Below, piece by piece: positions 26,912 to 33,828 of a stretch of 34,128 bases of DNA. Position numbers and translations under genes: made by a program. The notes beneath the pieces are model-generated. The model did not search any database, was not told the origin of the DNA, and saw only the letters and a list, made by a program, of their open reading frames with translations. How positions within the stretch are numbered: position 1 is the stretch's first letter; every line of letters begins with the position of its first letter. The DNA comes from a virus: the IMG/VR virus record IMGVR_UViG_3300005584_000014, positions 1-34,128 of that record. One strand, given 5' to 3'.

Positions 26912-27911
26912 TATAGAAGAGGCTTTAGCACAACTTGATCCCAAGTTGAGGAAAAGATTGGGTAGCGGAGTTGGAGTTAACTACGAATACCAACCTACTC
27001 CTAGTTTTGGCTTAAACCGTGCTCTGGGTGGAGGTCTTCCTTATGGTAGACAAGTTCTTATTTGGGGCTCAAAGTCCTCTGCAAAGTCTTCTATGTGCCT
27101 TCAGATGATTGCTTTGGCACAAGCAGAAGGTAAACTATGTGCATGGATTGATTCAGAAATGTCATACTCAGAAGACTGGGCTAGACAGATGGGGGTAGAT
27201 CCAGAAAAACTAATCTACTCACAAGCAAGAACTATTAGTGACATGGTAGATGTTGGCGTAGGACTAATGAATGCAGGAGTTGACTTAATCGTGGTAGACT
27301 CTATTACATCAATGCTTCCAGCAATCTATTTTGAAAAAGATACAGATGAGATGAAAGCATTAGAAAATACAAAGCAGATTGGAGCAGAGTCCCGTGACTT
27401 TAGTAACGCATGGAAAATGCTTAATTATGCTAACAACAAGGTTAAGCCTACTCTTCTTGTTCTTATTTCCCAGTCTCGCAATAATATTAATGCTATGTAT
27501 ACTAGCCAGCAGCCTTCTGGTGGTCAGGCTACTAAGTTTTATTCTTCTTGCATTGTTAAACTATTTAGTTCCGAATCAGACAATCAAGCGATTAAAGGAA
27601 AGATTAAAGTAGGAGATAAATTAATTGAAGAAAAAATTGGTAGAACTATTAAATGGGAACTTCAGTTCTCCAAAACCTCTCCAGGGTTCCAATCTGGTGA
27701 GTATGATTTTTACTTTAGAGGTGACGATATTGGTCTTGATACCATTGGTGATTTGGTTACTACCGCAGAACTAAACGGGATTGTAGAGCGCACAGGTGCT
27801 TGGTATATACTTCCTGATGGATCTAAAGTACAAGGCAAAGAAGCATTTGTTAATCGTGTAAGAGAGGATCTTGATTTGCAAAAATCTATAAAGGATAAAT
27901 TAAATGGCTAG
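26901..27911 (+). CDS. recA: RecA recombinase
   Basis: A 336-residue RecA that forms filaments on ssDNA and pairs homologous strands. RecA family matches include the Walker B 'LIVVDSITSMLP' (D133), DSEM with E86, and the loop-2 region 'QQPSGGQATKFYSS'. Walker A (56-63) reads GSKSSAKS, where A61 replaces the Gly normally next to Lys (GPESSGKT in E. coli). It lacks the long bacterial C-terminal tail but has the extra DNA-binding C-terminal domain. The gene overlaps polymerase by 11 bases, and the zinc-finger gene starts within its end. Phage RecA fits recombination-dependent replication or repair. RecA itself is secure; activity with this P-loop is not. Confidence 0.9.
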   Translation: MSVSIEEALAQLDPKLRKRLGSGVGVNYEYQPTPSFGLNRALGGGLPYGRQVLIWGSKSSAKSSMCLQMIALAQAEGKLCAWIDSEMSYSEDWARQMGVDPEKLIYSQARTISDMVDVGVGLMNAGVDLIVVDSITSMLPAIYFEKDTDEMKALENTKQIGAESRDFSNAWKMLNYANNKVKPTLLVLISQSRNNINAMYTSQQPSGGQATKFYSSCIVKLFSSESDNQAIKGKIKVGDKLIEEKIGRTIKWELQFSKTSPGFQSGEYDFYFRGDDIGLDTIGDLVTTAELNGIVERTGAWYILPDGSKVQGKEAFVNRVREDLDLQKSIKDKLNG

Positions 27912-28080
27912 TTTTACTGTATATTACGGAAAGTTTATATGCCATGAATGCAAAACAGAAGTGAAATCTCTTAGGCTTTATGCTGAGACAAAAACAATGA
28001 CTTGGATGTGTCCAGAAAAACATCTAAGCACTGTTAAGTTTGGTAAACAGAAATACAGGGGCAATGACAGAGAAAAGTGA
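27904..28080 (+). CDS. Small zinc-finger protein after RecA
   Basis: A 58-residue protein starting in the last codons of recA. C13-x2-C16 and C36-x3-H40 could bind one zinc. It is basic, with a Lys/Arg-rich C-terminus (about 45-58), suggesting contact with DNA or RNA. No family is recognised. It overlaps the next gene by 17 bases. Confidence 0.6.
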   Translation: MASFTVYYGKFICHECKTEVKSLRLYAETKTMTWMCPEKHLSTVKFGKQKYRGNDREK

Positions 28081-28348
28081 ATCTAAGAGAATAGGTGCTA
28101 AACAGCACAAGAACTCTGGTCGTAATACTCAAAAGGGAGATGCCTCCTGGAAAAACTTTGTTGTAGACTTTAAAGAAGTTGGAAAGTCTTTTACATTAAA
28201 TAAAGAGGTTTGGGCAAAGGCTACAACCGATGCCATGAAGAATGGAAAAGACCCAGCAATAGTGGTTGTTATGGGCGAGGGTAATTCTAAAGTAAGACTT
28301 GCTATAATTGAGATGAGCATATTAGAAGATCTAGTGGAGGGTGTATAA
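28064..28348 (+). CDS. PD-(D/E)XK nuclease-like protein, possible resolvase
   Basis: A 94-residue protein with a basic N-terminus and the pattern D26 ... D35-F-K37 (GDAS ... VVDFK), then K-S-x-T/S-L and a W50 helix and a final beta strand 'AIVVVM'. This is the order seen in small phage PD-(D/E)XK enzymes annotated as Holliday junction or related endonucleases, with E6 a possible extra ligand. Its place between RecA and a Cas4-like nuclease supports a recombination role. ATG 28064 follows AGGGG at a short distance. The pattern is short, so the call is tentative. Confidence 0.55.
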   Translation: MTEKSESKRIGAKQHKNSGRNTQKGDASWKNFVVDFKEVGKSFTLNKEVWAKATTDAMKNGKDPAIVVVMGEGNSKVRLAIIEMSILEDLVEGV

Positions 28349-28349
28349 T
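28344..28349 (+). promoter_or_regulatory. TATAAT box, leaderless oxygenase gene
   Basis: A perfect TATAAT ends exactly six bases before ATG 28356, so the predicted start is that ATG. No -35 is visible. GGAGG at 28336-28340 is 15 bases from the ATG, too far for normal use. Confidence 0.5.
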
Positions 28350-28355
28350 AGTATC

Positions 28356-28958
28356 ATGATAGAACTAAGAAATATTGTAATAGATGACATACTTACACAA
28401 GAAGATTATGCTGTTATCTATAGCGTAATTGATACAACTCCAATGGAGAGTACAAAAGTCCAAACTAGAATTGGTCATCGCGCTTATTTGGTTGACCTTA
28501 CTGAGCCAATTAGGAAGAAACTAGAAAAAACAGTACAAGATATTTTTGGTGACAAGTGGGAACTTAATGCCTACCAGTTTGCAAGATATTCAGATCAAAA
28601 TGGATATGTCCAGAAACTTCCTCCCCATTATGATGATGCTTTTCAAGATCACAAACTAACTCTGGATGTACAACTCAAAAGCAATATGAGTTGGGGAATT
28701 GTTGTTGAGGGAGAAACATACACACTAAGAGATAACCAGGCAGTTGTTTTTTATGGCACTGACCAGATACACTGGAGAGAAGATATTGAATTTCCAAAAG
28801 ATGGAGTTCTGGATATGATATTTTGTCATTTTTCTTTAAAAGATAAAGAGGCTGGGAAAATTTCAGCAGAGCATAAAGAAGACATGAAACAAAGAGAAAT
28901 AGATTGGTTAAAGATTGTTGATATATCAAGAGAAGAACTTACAACTGAAAAGGAATGA
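28356..28958 (+). CDS. 2OG-Fe(II) oxygenase-like protein
   Basis: A 200-residue protein with the core signature of 2-oxoglutarate/Fe(II) hydroxylases: H91-x-D93 (PPHYDD), a distal H139 (DQIHWRE) and K148 nine residues on, where prolyl hydroxylases place the Arg or Lys that holds 2-oxoglutarate. Between them is a beta-rich core with GIVVEGE and a 'DNQAVVFYG' turn typical of the double-stranded beta helix. Such enzymes in phages are thought to modify proteins, nucleic acids or nucleotides; the substrate here is unknown. The N-terminal part (1-70) is helical. A leaderless start at ATG 28356 fits the -10 box. Confidence 0.6.
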   Translation: MIELRNIVIDDILTQEDYAVIYSVIDTTPMESTKVQTRIGHRAYLVDLTEPIRKKLEKTVQDIFGDKWELNAYQFARYSDQNGYVQKLPPHYDDAFQDHKLTLDVQLKSNMSWGIVVEGETYTLRDNQAVVFYGTDQIHWREDIEFPKDGVLDMIFCHFSLKDKEAGKISAEHKEDMKQREIDWLKIVDISREELTTEKE

Positions 28959-28960
28959 CA

Positions 28961-29263
28961 ATGGAAAATAATACAACATTAGATATGGTAAATGGTCTGG
29001 CCGAGATTGCAGAGTATATGGAAGATGAAGAACTTACTACGGCCCTTACATTTATTGCCAAGGTAATTCTTAAACCAGACATTCCAGTTAATGTTGCCCA
29101 TATTGAGATTGTAAGACTTCAAGCAATCGCAGCAAAGATGGCCTTCAAAGCAACATGGATGGCAAATGTTGACAAATCTGATCGTGGCAAAAAGAACTTA
29201 TATTACACTGCAGCAGAATCTATTAACAATTTGGTCTCTGCACTCAAATACATTACACGCTAA
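28961..29263 (+). CDS. Hypothetical helical protein before Cas4-like nuclease
   Basis: A 100-residue, mostly helical protein with no recognised domain. Acidic N-terminal helices (about 1-40) are followed by a long region with 'IEIVRLQAIAAKMAFKATWM' and a closing amphipathic helix 'SINNLVSALKYI'. The ATG at 28955 touches AAGGA, so I take the in-frame ATG 28961, six bases from that site. It overlaps nothing downstream; a promoter lies in the 43-base gap. Confidence 0.6.
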   Translation: MENNTTLDMVNGLAEIAEYMEDEELTTALTFIAKVILKPDIPVNVAHIEIVRLQAIAAKMAFKATWMANVDKSDRGKKNLYYTAAESINNLVSALKYITR

Positions 29264-29267
29264 CATC

Positions 29268-29276
29268 TGCTATACT
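29268..29276 (+). promoter_or_regulatory. Extended -10 promoter for Cas4-like gene
   Basis: TGC-TATACT lies five bases after the previous stop. No -35 is seen. The start should be near 29283, leaving a leader of about 24 bases with AGAGGA before ATG 29307. Confidence 0.55.
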
Positions 29277-29306
29277 TATATAATAAACAGAGGATAAAAT
29301 AAAAAA

Positions 29307-30152
29307 ATGACTAAAAATTTACTAAAGACCGTAATGATAAAAAAGGACAATCTTCCAGAAGATCCCGAATGGATTGAGGGTTTGGCTGCTGAGATGGAAA
29401 AAGGCTACACGATAGATCTTAAGCCAAAGTTTACTAAGAAATATACATTTGCACCATCTACACTGACATACGGAGCAGGAGAGTGTGCTCGATTTTGGTA
29501 CTTGGCATTTGATGGGGCAGTCTTTTACGATAATGCAGATGCCTTTGGTGTTGCTAATAGAACACAAGGAACTCTTGCTCACGACAGAATTCAAGATGCA
29601 GTATTAAAGTCTGGTCTTCTTGCAGAGGATATGGAATTTGATGCTGAACCAAGTAAGTATAAAAAGCAAATTCATCCAGGTTTAGAATTTAGAATTAAAA
29701 GCGATGATCCTCCAATCTCTGGATATGGAGATGTTATGCTTAACTATAAGGGTAACACAATTCTTGGCGAAATAAAAACTGCTCCAATTGAGGGGTTTGA
29801 ATATCGCAAGGCAAAAAGGAAGGGCAAGATCGCTCACCTTATGCAGTTGATTATGTATATGAAGATAATGAAAAAGGATAAAGGAGCACTCATTTATGAA
29901 AATAAAAATAATCACGAGTTGCTTGTTATTCCTGTAGAAGTAAACGATCATTACCGTCGGTGGGTAGACCAGGCATTTGATTGGATGAGGTTAGTAAGAA
30001 AAGCGTGGGAAGATCAGACTTTGCCACAAAAAACATATAGAGCAAACTCAAAGATTTGCAAAGTGTGTCCCATTCAAAAAGCATGTGCCGAAGCAGAGGC
30101 AGGGGTAATCAAAATTAAACCTCTGGAGTTATTAGAAAATGAAGAACTGTAG
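29307..30152 (+). CDS. Cas4/RecB-like exonuclease with Fe-S cysteines
   Basis: A 281-residue PD-(D/E)XK nuclease. The core has H92 (GTLAHDRIQ), D142 (GYGDVM), E155-I-K157 (LGEIKTAP) and Q180 (MQLIMYM), in RecB/Cas4 order. One Cys in the N-terminal part (C60, GAGEC) and three at the end (C251, C254, C260) match the four ligands of a Cas4/AddB-type 4Fe-4S cluster. It would trim DNA ends for RecA or repair. No CRISPR array or cas gene is near, so it is a phage recombination enzyme. ATG 29307 has AGAGGA twelve bases upstream, somewhat far. The zinc-finger gene starts inside its 3' end. Confidence 0.83.
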   Translation: MTKNLLKTVMIKKDNLPEDPEWIEGLAAEMEKGYTIDLKPKFTKKYTFAPSTLTYGAGECARFWYLAFDGAVFYDNADAFGVANRTQGTLAHDRIQDAVLKSGLLAEDMEFDAEPSKYKKQIHPGLEFRIKSDDPPISGYGDVMLNYKGNTILGEIKTAPIEGFEYRKAKRKGKIAHLMQLIMYMKIMKKDKGALIYENKNNHELLVIPVEVNDHYRRWVDQAFDWMRLVRKAWEDQTLPQKTYRANSKICKVCPIQKACAEAEAGVIKIKPLELLENEEL

Positions 30153-30417
30153 TTGGTGTGACAACCAATTTGAAACAAAAATATCTTATCAGATATATTG
30201 TTCGATAGATTGCAGAGAGTCTGCAACTAAAGAAAAAATTGCTGCACGATATTTAATATCAAGAAGACAAAAACGTATTGGAAAAGAAAGACTTTGTAAA
30301 AATTGCAAAGAGGAATTGTCAATATATAATGATGATCCTCTTTGTAATTCTTGTTTGGTAAACCCTGCAGAAGTAGCAAAAGCCTTAAAAGAAATTAAGA
30401 GGAGAACAAAAGAGTGA
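30139..30417 (+). CDS. Double zinc-finger protein
   Basis: A 92-residue protein with two Cys4 sites: C4-x2-C7/C21-x3-C25 and C53-x2-C56/C69-x2-C72. A basic stretch lies between them (about 30-50), and a charged helix ends it. It overlaps the nuclease gene by 14 bases and the RuvC-like gene by four. Probably binds DNA or RNA as an accessory to neighbouring nucleases; no exact family is recognised. Confidence 0.65.
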   Translation: MKNCSWCDNQFETKISYQIYCSIDCRESATKEKIAARYLISRRQKRIGKERLCKNCKEELSIYNDDPLCNSCLVNPAEVAKALKEIKRRTKE

Positions 30418-31010
30418 AACTTTCAGTTGTAACTAAGACCATCAAGCCAAAGACTATATGCGCTATAGATGCAAGCACAAACAGTCTTGCTTTTGCTCTT
30501 TTTGATACCCAACAAAAATCATTGGGTACTGTAGGAAAAATAAACTTTGAAGGAAAAGATACATATGAAAAAGTTATGGATGCAGGCAAAAAGGTAAAAG
30601 CATTTTTTGATTACTATGGTGGGTTTGAGGCAATAGTAATTGAGCATACTGTATTTATGAATAGCCCAAAGACCGCTGCAGACCTTGCTCTTGTTCAGGG
30701 AGCCATACTAGGATCAGCAGGTCAGGTAGGAACAAAAATAATTGGCAAGGTTGCACCTATTACCTGGCAAAACTTTATTGGAAATAAAAAAATATCTAAA
30801 GATGAAAAATTATTTATTAAGTCACAAAATCCAGGGAAGTCAGAATCATGGCTTAAAACCTATGAGAGAGAACTAAGAAAGCAAAGGACCATAAAGTATA
30901 TAAATACTATTTATGATAGAACAATTACTGATAACGATGTAGCAGATGCTTGCGGTATCGGTCATTGGGCCTTGTCAAATTGGAATAAAGCGATAGGAGT
31001 TGACAATTAA
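30414..31010 (+). CDS. ruvC: RuvC-like Holliday junction resolvase
   Basis: A 198-residue RNase H-fold nuclease. Acidic residues fall in the RuvC order: D19 (AIDASTNS), E77 (VIEHT) and the closing pair D175/D178 (TDNDVADACGIG). It would cut branched recombination or replication intermediates so the genome can be packaged. It is longer than bacterial RuvC (about 173). GTG 30414 overlaps the previous stop, and AAGAGGAGA lies nine bases upstream. The DUF3310 and terminase genes follow, fitting a role just before packaging. Confidence 0.78.
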   Translation: MKLSVVTKTIKPKTICAIDASTNSLAFALFDTQQKSLGTVGKINFEGKDTYEKVMDAGKKVKAFFDYYGGFEAIVIEHTVFMNSPKTAADLALVQGAILGSAGQVGTKIIGKVAPITWQNFIGNKKISKDEKLFIKSQNPGKSESWLKTYERELRKQRTIKYINTIYDRTITDNDVADACGIGHWALSNWNKAIGVDN

Positions 31011-31028
31011 TACTATGGGTGCTAAACT
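31000..31028 (+). promoter_or_regulatory. Strong promoter before the HTH microprotein
   Basis: TTGACA (31000-31005), a 17-base spacer and TGC-TAAACT (31020-31028). Predicted start near 31035. AGAGG at 31038-31042 then sits five bases before ATG 31048. The promoter lies across the end of ruvC. Confidence 0.75.
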
Positions 31029-31047
31029 ATATACATCAGAGGTTTTT

Positions 31048-31170
31048 ATGCGTAAGAGATATCTTATGGATAAAAAGACTCCAGAAGATATTGCTAAGGA
31101 GTGCGGAGTGAGTCTAGAGACTATTTACGTATACCTTGCTAAATTTGGATTAAGGAAATCAAAACGATGA
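31048..31170 (+). CDS. 40-residue helix-turn-helix protein
   Basis: A 40-residue protein. Residues about 11-35 read as a helix-turn-helix: 'TPEDIAKECGVSLETIYVYLAKFG', with a helix, a Gly-Val-Ser turn and a recognition helix, ending in a Lys/Arg-rich tail. A longer form from ATG 31015 is possible, but that start lies inside the promoter and its ribosome site is poor. AGAGG precedes ATG 31048. Probably a small regulator; a packaging or late-gene role is inference. Confidence 0.6.
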   Translation: MRKRYLMDKKTPEDIAKECGVSLETIYVYLAKFGLRKSKR

Positions 31171-31289
31171 GCAAAGTAGAAAAAGCATTAGTTGCCATTG
31201 CTGTAGTAGGCATGGTCGGTTTTGGATTTGCAATTACAGCACTAAAAGGAATTCCAGAAGCATTTGATTGGGAGGAAGATGATGAGTGA
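31167..31289 (+). CDS. 40-residue single-membrane-span protein
   Basis: A 40-residue protein whose ATG overlaps the previous stop (ATGA). It has a short basic N-terminus (MSKVEK), one hydrophobic segment (about 7-26, 'ALVAIAVVGMVGFGFAITAL') and an acidic C-terminus (DWEEDDE). It is a likely inner-membrane protein. It could be a small lysis or membrane-modifying factor, but nothing in the sequence says which. It overlaps the DUF3310 gene by eight bases. Confidence 0.5.
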   Translation: MSKVEKALVAIAVVGMVGFGFAITALKGIPEAFDWEEDDE

Positions 31290-31524
31290 AAACTTAAACA
31301 TAACAGTTGATCAAGTAAACAACCCAAGACATTACACATCAGACCCTTCTGGTATTGAGTGTATAGAGATTACTAGACACAGAAACTTTAATATTGGCAA
31401 TGCCTTTAAGTATCTTTGGAGAGCGGGACTTAAAGATGAACAAAAAACAATTCAAGATCTTGAGAAAGCAATCTTTTATATCAAGGATGAAATAAACAGA
31501 CTAGAGGGCAAGTATGTCAACTGA
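31282..31524 (+). CDS. DUF3310 family protein
   Basis: An 80-residue protein. The middle matches DUF3310: 'VNNPRHYTSDPSGIECIEI', then 'NAFKYLWRAGLKDEQKTIQDLEKAIFYI', with the paired Tyr/Trp/Arg and the K-x3-Q-D-L-E-K helix. DUF3310 proteins are common in phages, with no firm biochemical role. ATG 31282 is five bases after GGAGGA, better than ATG 31279. It overlaps terminase small subunit by 11 bases. Confidence 0.8.
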   Translation: MSENLNITVDQVNNPRHYTSDPSGIECIEITRHRNFNIGNAFKYLWRAGLKDEQKTIQDLEKAIFYIKDEINRLEGKYVN

Positions 31525-32050
31525 AGAAGATTTAGTAAAGCATCTTGATCAAGTAAATCAAGTAGTTGAAGAATACTTAAAGGGTAATGACCCAACACAG
31601 ATATCAAAAGAATTAGCAATACCAAGACAAAGAGTTGTTGCATACATTGATGAGTGGAAAGTTAATGCATCTAACAATGCAGTAATTCGTGCTCGTGCAA
31701 GAGAAGCATTGGCTGCTGCCGATGCTCATTATGGAAAATTAATTTCAAAATCTTATGAGGTTATTGATGAAGCATCTATGACTAATAATCTTAGCGCAAA
31801 GACTGCAGGAATTAAACTTGTTATGGATATAGAGTCTAAGCGCATTGACATGCTGCAGAAGGCTGGCTTGCTTGAGAACAAAGAACTTGCAGAAGAGATG
31901 ATAGAAATTGAGCGTCGTCAAGAAGTTCTTGTTGTTATATTAAAAGACATTGCATCTGAATATCCACAAGTCCGTGACGAAATTATGCGTAGACTATCAT
32001 CATTTGCAAAAGACAACGAGGTGATTACAGTTGTCCACGATGTTCAATGA
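31514..32050 (+). CDS. terS: Terminase small subunit (probable)
   Basis: A 178-residue protein before the large terminase. A helix-turn-helix lies at about 28-46 ('TQISKELAIPRQRVVAYID'), as in small terminases that recognise the packaging site. The rest is helical, with a charged stretch (about 100-145) that could oligomerise. It ends in 'VVHDVQ', overlapping terL by 20 bases. GAGGGCAAG before ATG 31514 is a fair ribosome site. Named from position and HTH only. Confidence 0.6.
   Translation: MSTEEDLVKHLDQVNQVVEEYLKGNDPTQISKELAIPRQRVVAYIDEWKVNASNNAVIRARAREALAAADAHYGKLISKSYEVIDEASMTNNLSAKTAGIKLVMDIESKRIDMLQKAGLLENKELAEEMIEIERRQEVLVVILKDIASEYPQVRDEIMRRLSSFAKDNEVITVVHDVQ
32018..32024 (+). promoter_or_regulatory. 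Ribosome site deciding the TTG start of terL
   Basis: GAGGTGA lies six bases before TTG 32031 and fifteen before ATG 32040. The same heptamer at 14-20 serves the major tail gene, five bases before its ATG. TTG 32031 is therefore preferred. Confidence 0.55.
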
Positions 32051-33812
32051 GTTTCTTGAAGCACTAAAGTCTGATCATTTTGAAGAGATTCCTGTAGATA
32101 CAAGGACATTTGTTGAAGGCGAAGATTTTTTAGGTCAACCACCCTTATCAGATATTCAGTATGACATTGTTGAAGCAATGAGTCAGATATATCGCAAAGA
32201 AGATTTAGTCAATCTTATGGGTGAAGAAGCAGGAACAAGGTACTATGAAAAATACACAAAGAATGAAATCATTCTTCAACTTGGAAAGGGATCTGGAAAA
32301 GACTTTACATCAACAGTAGCATGTTCATACATTGTATACAAACTGCTATGTTTAAAAGATCCAGCAAAATATTTTGGTAAGCCATCTGGTGATGCTATTG
32401 ACCTCATCAATGTGGCTATTAACGCACAACAAGCAAAGAATGTTTTCTTTAAAGGATTTAAGTCTAAGATCGAAAGATCACCTTGGTTTATAGGAAAATA
32501 TTATGCAAAGGCTGACTCTGTTGAGTTTAATAAATCAATTACAGTTTACTCTGGTCACTCCGAAAGAGAGTCTCACGAGGGTTTAAACCTTTTACTTGCG
32601 GTGCTTGATGAGATTTCTGGTTTTGCGTCTGAGGTCAACACAGGAAATGAGCAAGGAAAGACTGCTGATAATATTTACAAAGCATTCCGTGGATCAGTAG
32701 ACTCTCGTTTCCCTGACCTTGGAAAGGTTGTTCTTCTCTCATTCCCAAGATTTCCAGGAGACTTTATTTCAGAAAAGTATGATGCAGTTATTGCTGAAAA
32801 AGAAGTAATTGAAAGAACCCATGAATTTATAATTAACCCATTGTTGCCAGACACAGACCCAGGAAATAAATTTCAAATATCTTGGGATGAAGATCAGATT
32901 GTCTCGTATAAGTATCCAGGAGTTTTTGCACTAAAGCGGCCTACCTGGGAAGTAAACCCTACTAGAAAGATTGATGACTTTAAAATTGCTTTTATGACAG
33001 ATCTTGGAGATGCTATGCAAAGATTTGCTTGTGTTCCAACATTTGCTTCTGATGCATTTTTTAAGCAGGCAGACAAAGTAAGATCCTGTATGACTCTTCG
33101 TAATCCTGTGGATAACTTTAGAAGGTTTGATGAAGCATTCAAGCCTGATCCAGACAAGGTTTATTATGTCCATGCTGACTTAGCCCAAAAGCACGATAAG
33201 TGTGCGGTAGCAATTGCTCACGTAGATAAGTGGGTAAATATCCAGGTAATTAACAACTACGAACAAGTAGCACCAATAGTTATAGTTGATGCCGTCGCTT
33301 GGTGGGAGCCAAAGGTAGAAGGCCCAGTTAATCTTTCAGAAGTTAAACAATGGATTCAGAATTTAAGAAGACTTGGTTTTAATATTGGAATGGTTTCGTT
33401 TGACCGTTGGCAATCATTTGATATTCAAAATGAATTAAAGCAGGTTGGAATAAGAACTGATACTGTTTCTGTTGCTAAAAAACATTATGAGGATATGGCT
33501 ATGCTTGTGTATGAGGAAAGAGTTGCCATGCCATCTATCGAACTTCTGTTTGATGAACTAACCCAGTTAAAGATAATGAAAAATGATAGAGTTGACCACC
33601 CCCGCAAAAAGTCAAAGGACTTGGCAGATGCTGTGTGTGGAGCAATATTTGGGGCAATATCACATACCCCAAAAGACCAAAACCAGGTCATAGAAGTTCA
33701 TACTATTAGTGATCGACCTAAGCAGGTTGACATGGGTAAGAACAATGTGATACACTATAAACCTATGCCAGATGATGTAAAAGACTATCTGGATAGATTT
33801 AATCTATTATAA
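32031..33812 (+). CDS. terL: Terminase large subunit
   Basis: A 593-residue packaging motor. The ATPase P-loop is GKGSGKD at 85-91; Asp takes the place of the usual Ser/Thr after Lys. The Walker B is 'LLLAVLDEI' with D193/E194. The C-terminal RNase H-like nuclease shows D383 ('VHADLAQKHDK'), D458 ('VSFDRWQSF') and D530/D533 ('KSKDLADAVCG'). The last, a Lys/Arg-rich stretch ending in D-x2-D-A, is a familiar terminase ending. I start at TTG 32031 because of the GAGGTGA six bases upstream. A strong promoter for the next gene lies in its 3' end. Confidence 0.9.
   Translation: MSTMFNEFLEALKSDHFEEIPVDTRTFVEGEDFLGQPPLSDIQYDIVEAMSQIYRKEDLVNLMGEEAGTRYYEKYTKNEIILQLGKGSGKDFTSTVACSYIVYKLLCLKDPAKYFGKPSGDAIDLINVAINAQQAKNVFFKGFKSKIERSPWFIGKYYAKADSVEFNKSITVYSGHSERESHEGLNLLLAVLDEISGFASEVNTGNEQGKTADNIYKAFRGSVDSRFPDLGKVVLLSFPRFPGDFISEKYDAVIAEKEVIERTHEFIINPLLPDTDPGNKFQISWDEDQIVSYKYPGVFALKRPTWEVNPTRKIDDFKIAFMTDLGDAMQRFACVPTFASDAFFKQADKVRSCMTLRNPVDNFRRFDEAFKPDPDKVYYVHADLAQKHDKCAVAIAHVDKWVNIQVINNYEQVAPIVIVDAVAWWEPKVEGPVNLSEVKQWIQNLRRLGFNIGMVSFDRWQSFDIQNELKQVGIRTDTVSVAKKHYEDMAMLVYEERVAMPSIELLFDELTQLKIMKNDRVDHPRKKSKDLADAVCGAIFGAISHTPKDQNQVIEVHTISDRPKQVDMGKNNVIHYKPMPDDVKDYLDRFNLL
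33727..33756 (+). promoter_or_regulatory. Promoter for the secreted protein gene
   Basis: TTGACA (33727-33732), an 18-base spacer and TGA-TACACT (-10 at 33751-33756). It lies inside the 3' end of terL. Transcription should start near 33763, with AAGGAG at 33815-33820 before ATG 33829. Confidence 0.65.
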
Positions 33813-33828
33813 ACAAGGAGAATACCGA

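Noticed and set aside
29307-30152. Cas4-like nuclease as sign of a CRISPR system
   Set aside because: No repeat array or other cas gene in the window; phage Cas4-like proteins usually belong to recombination modules.
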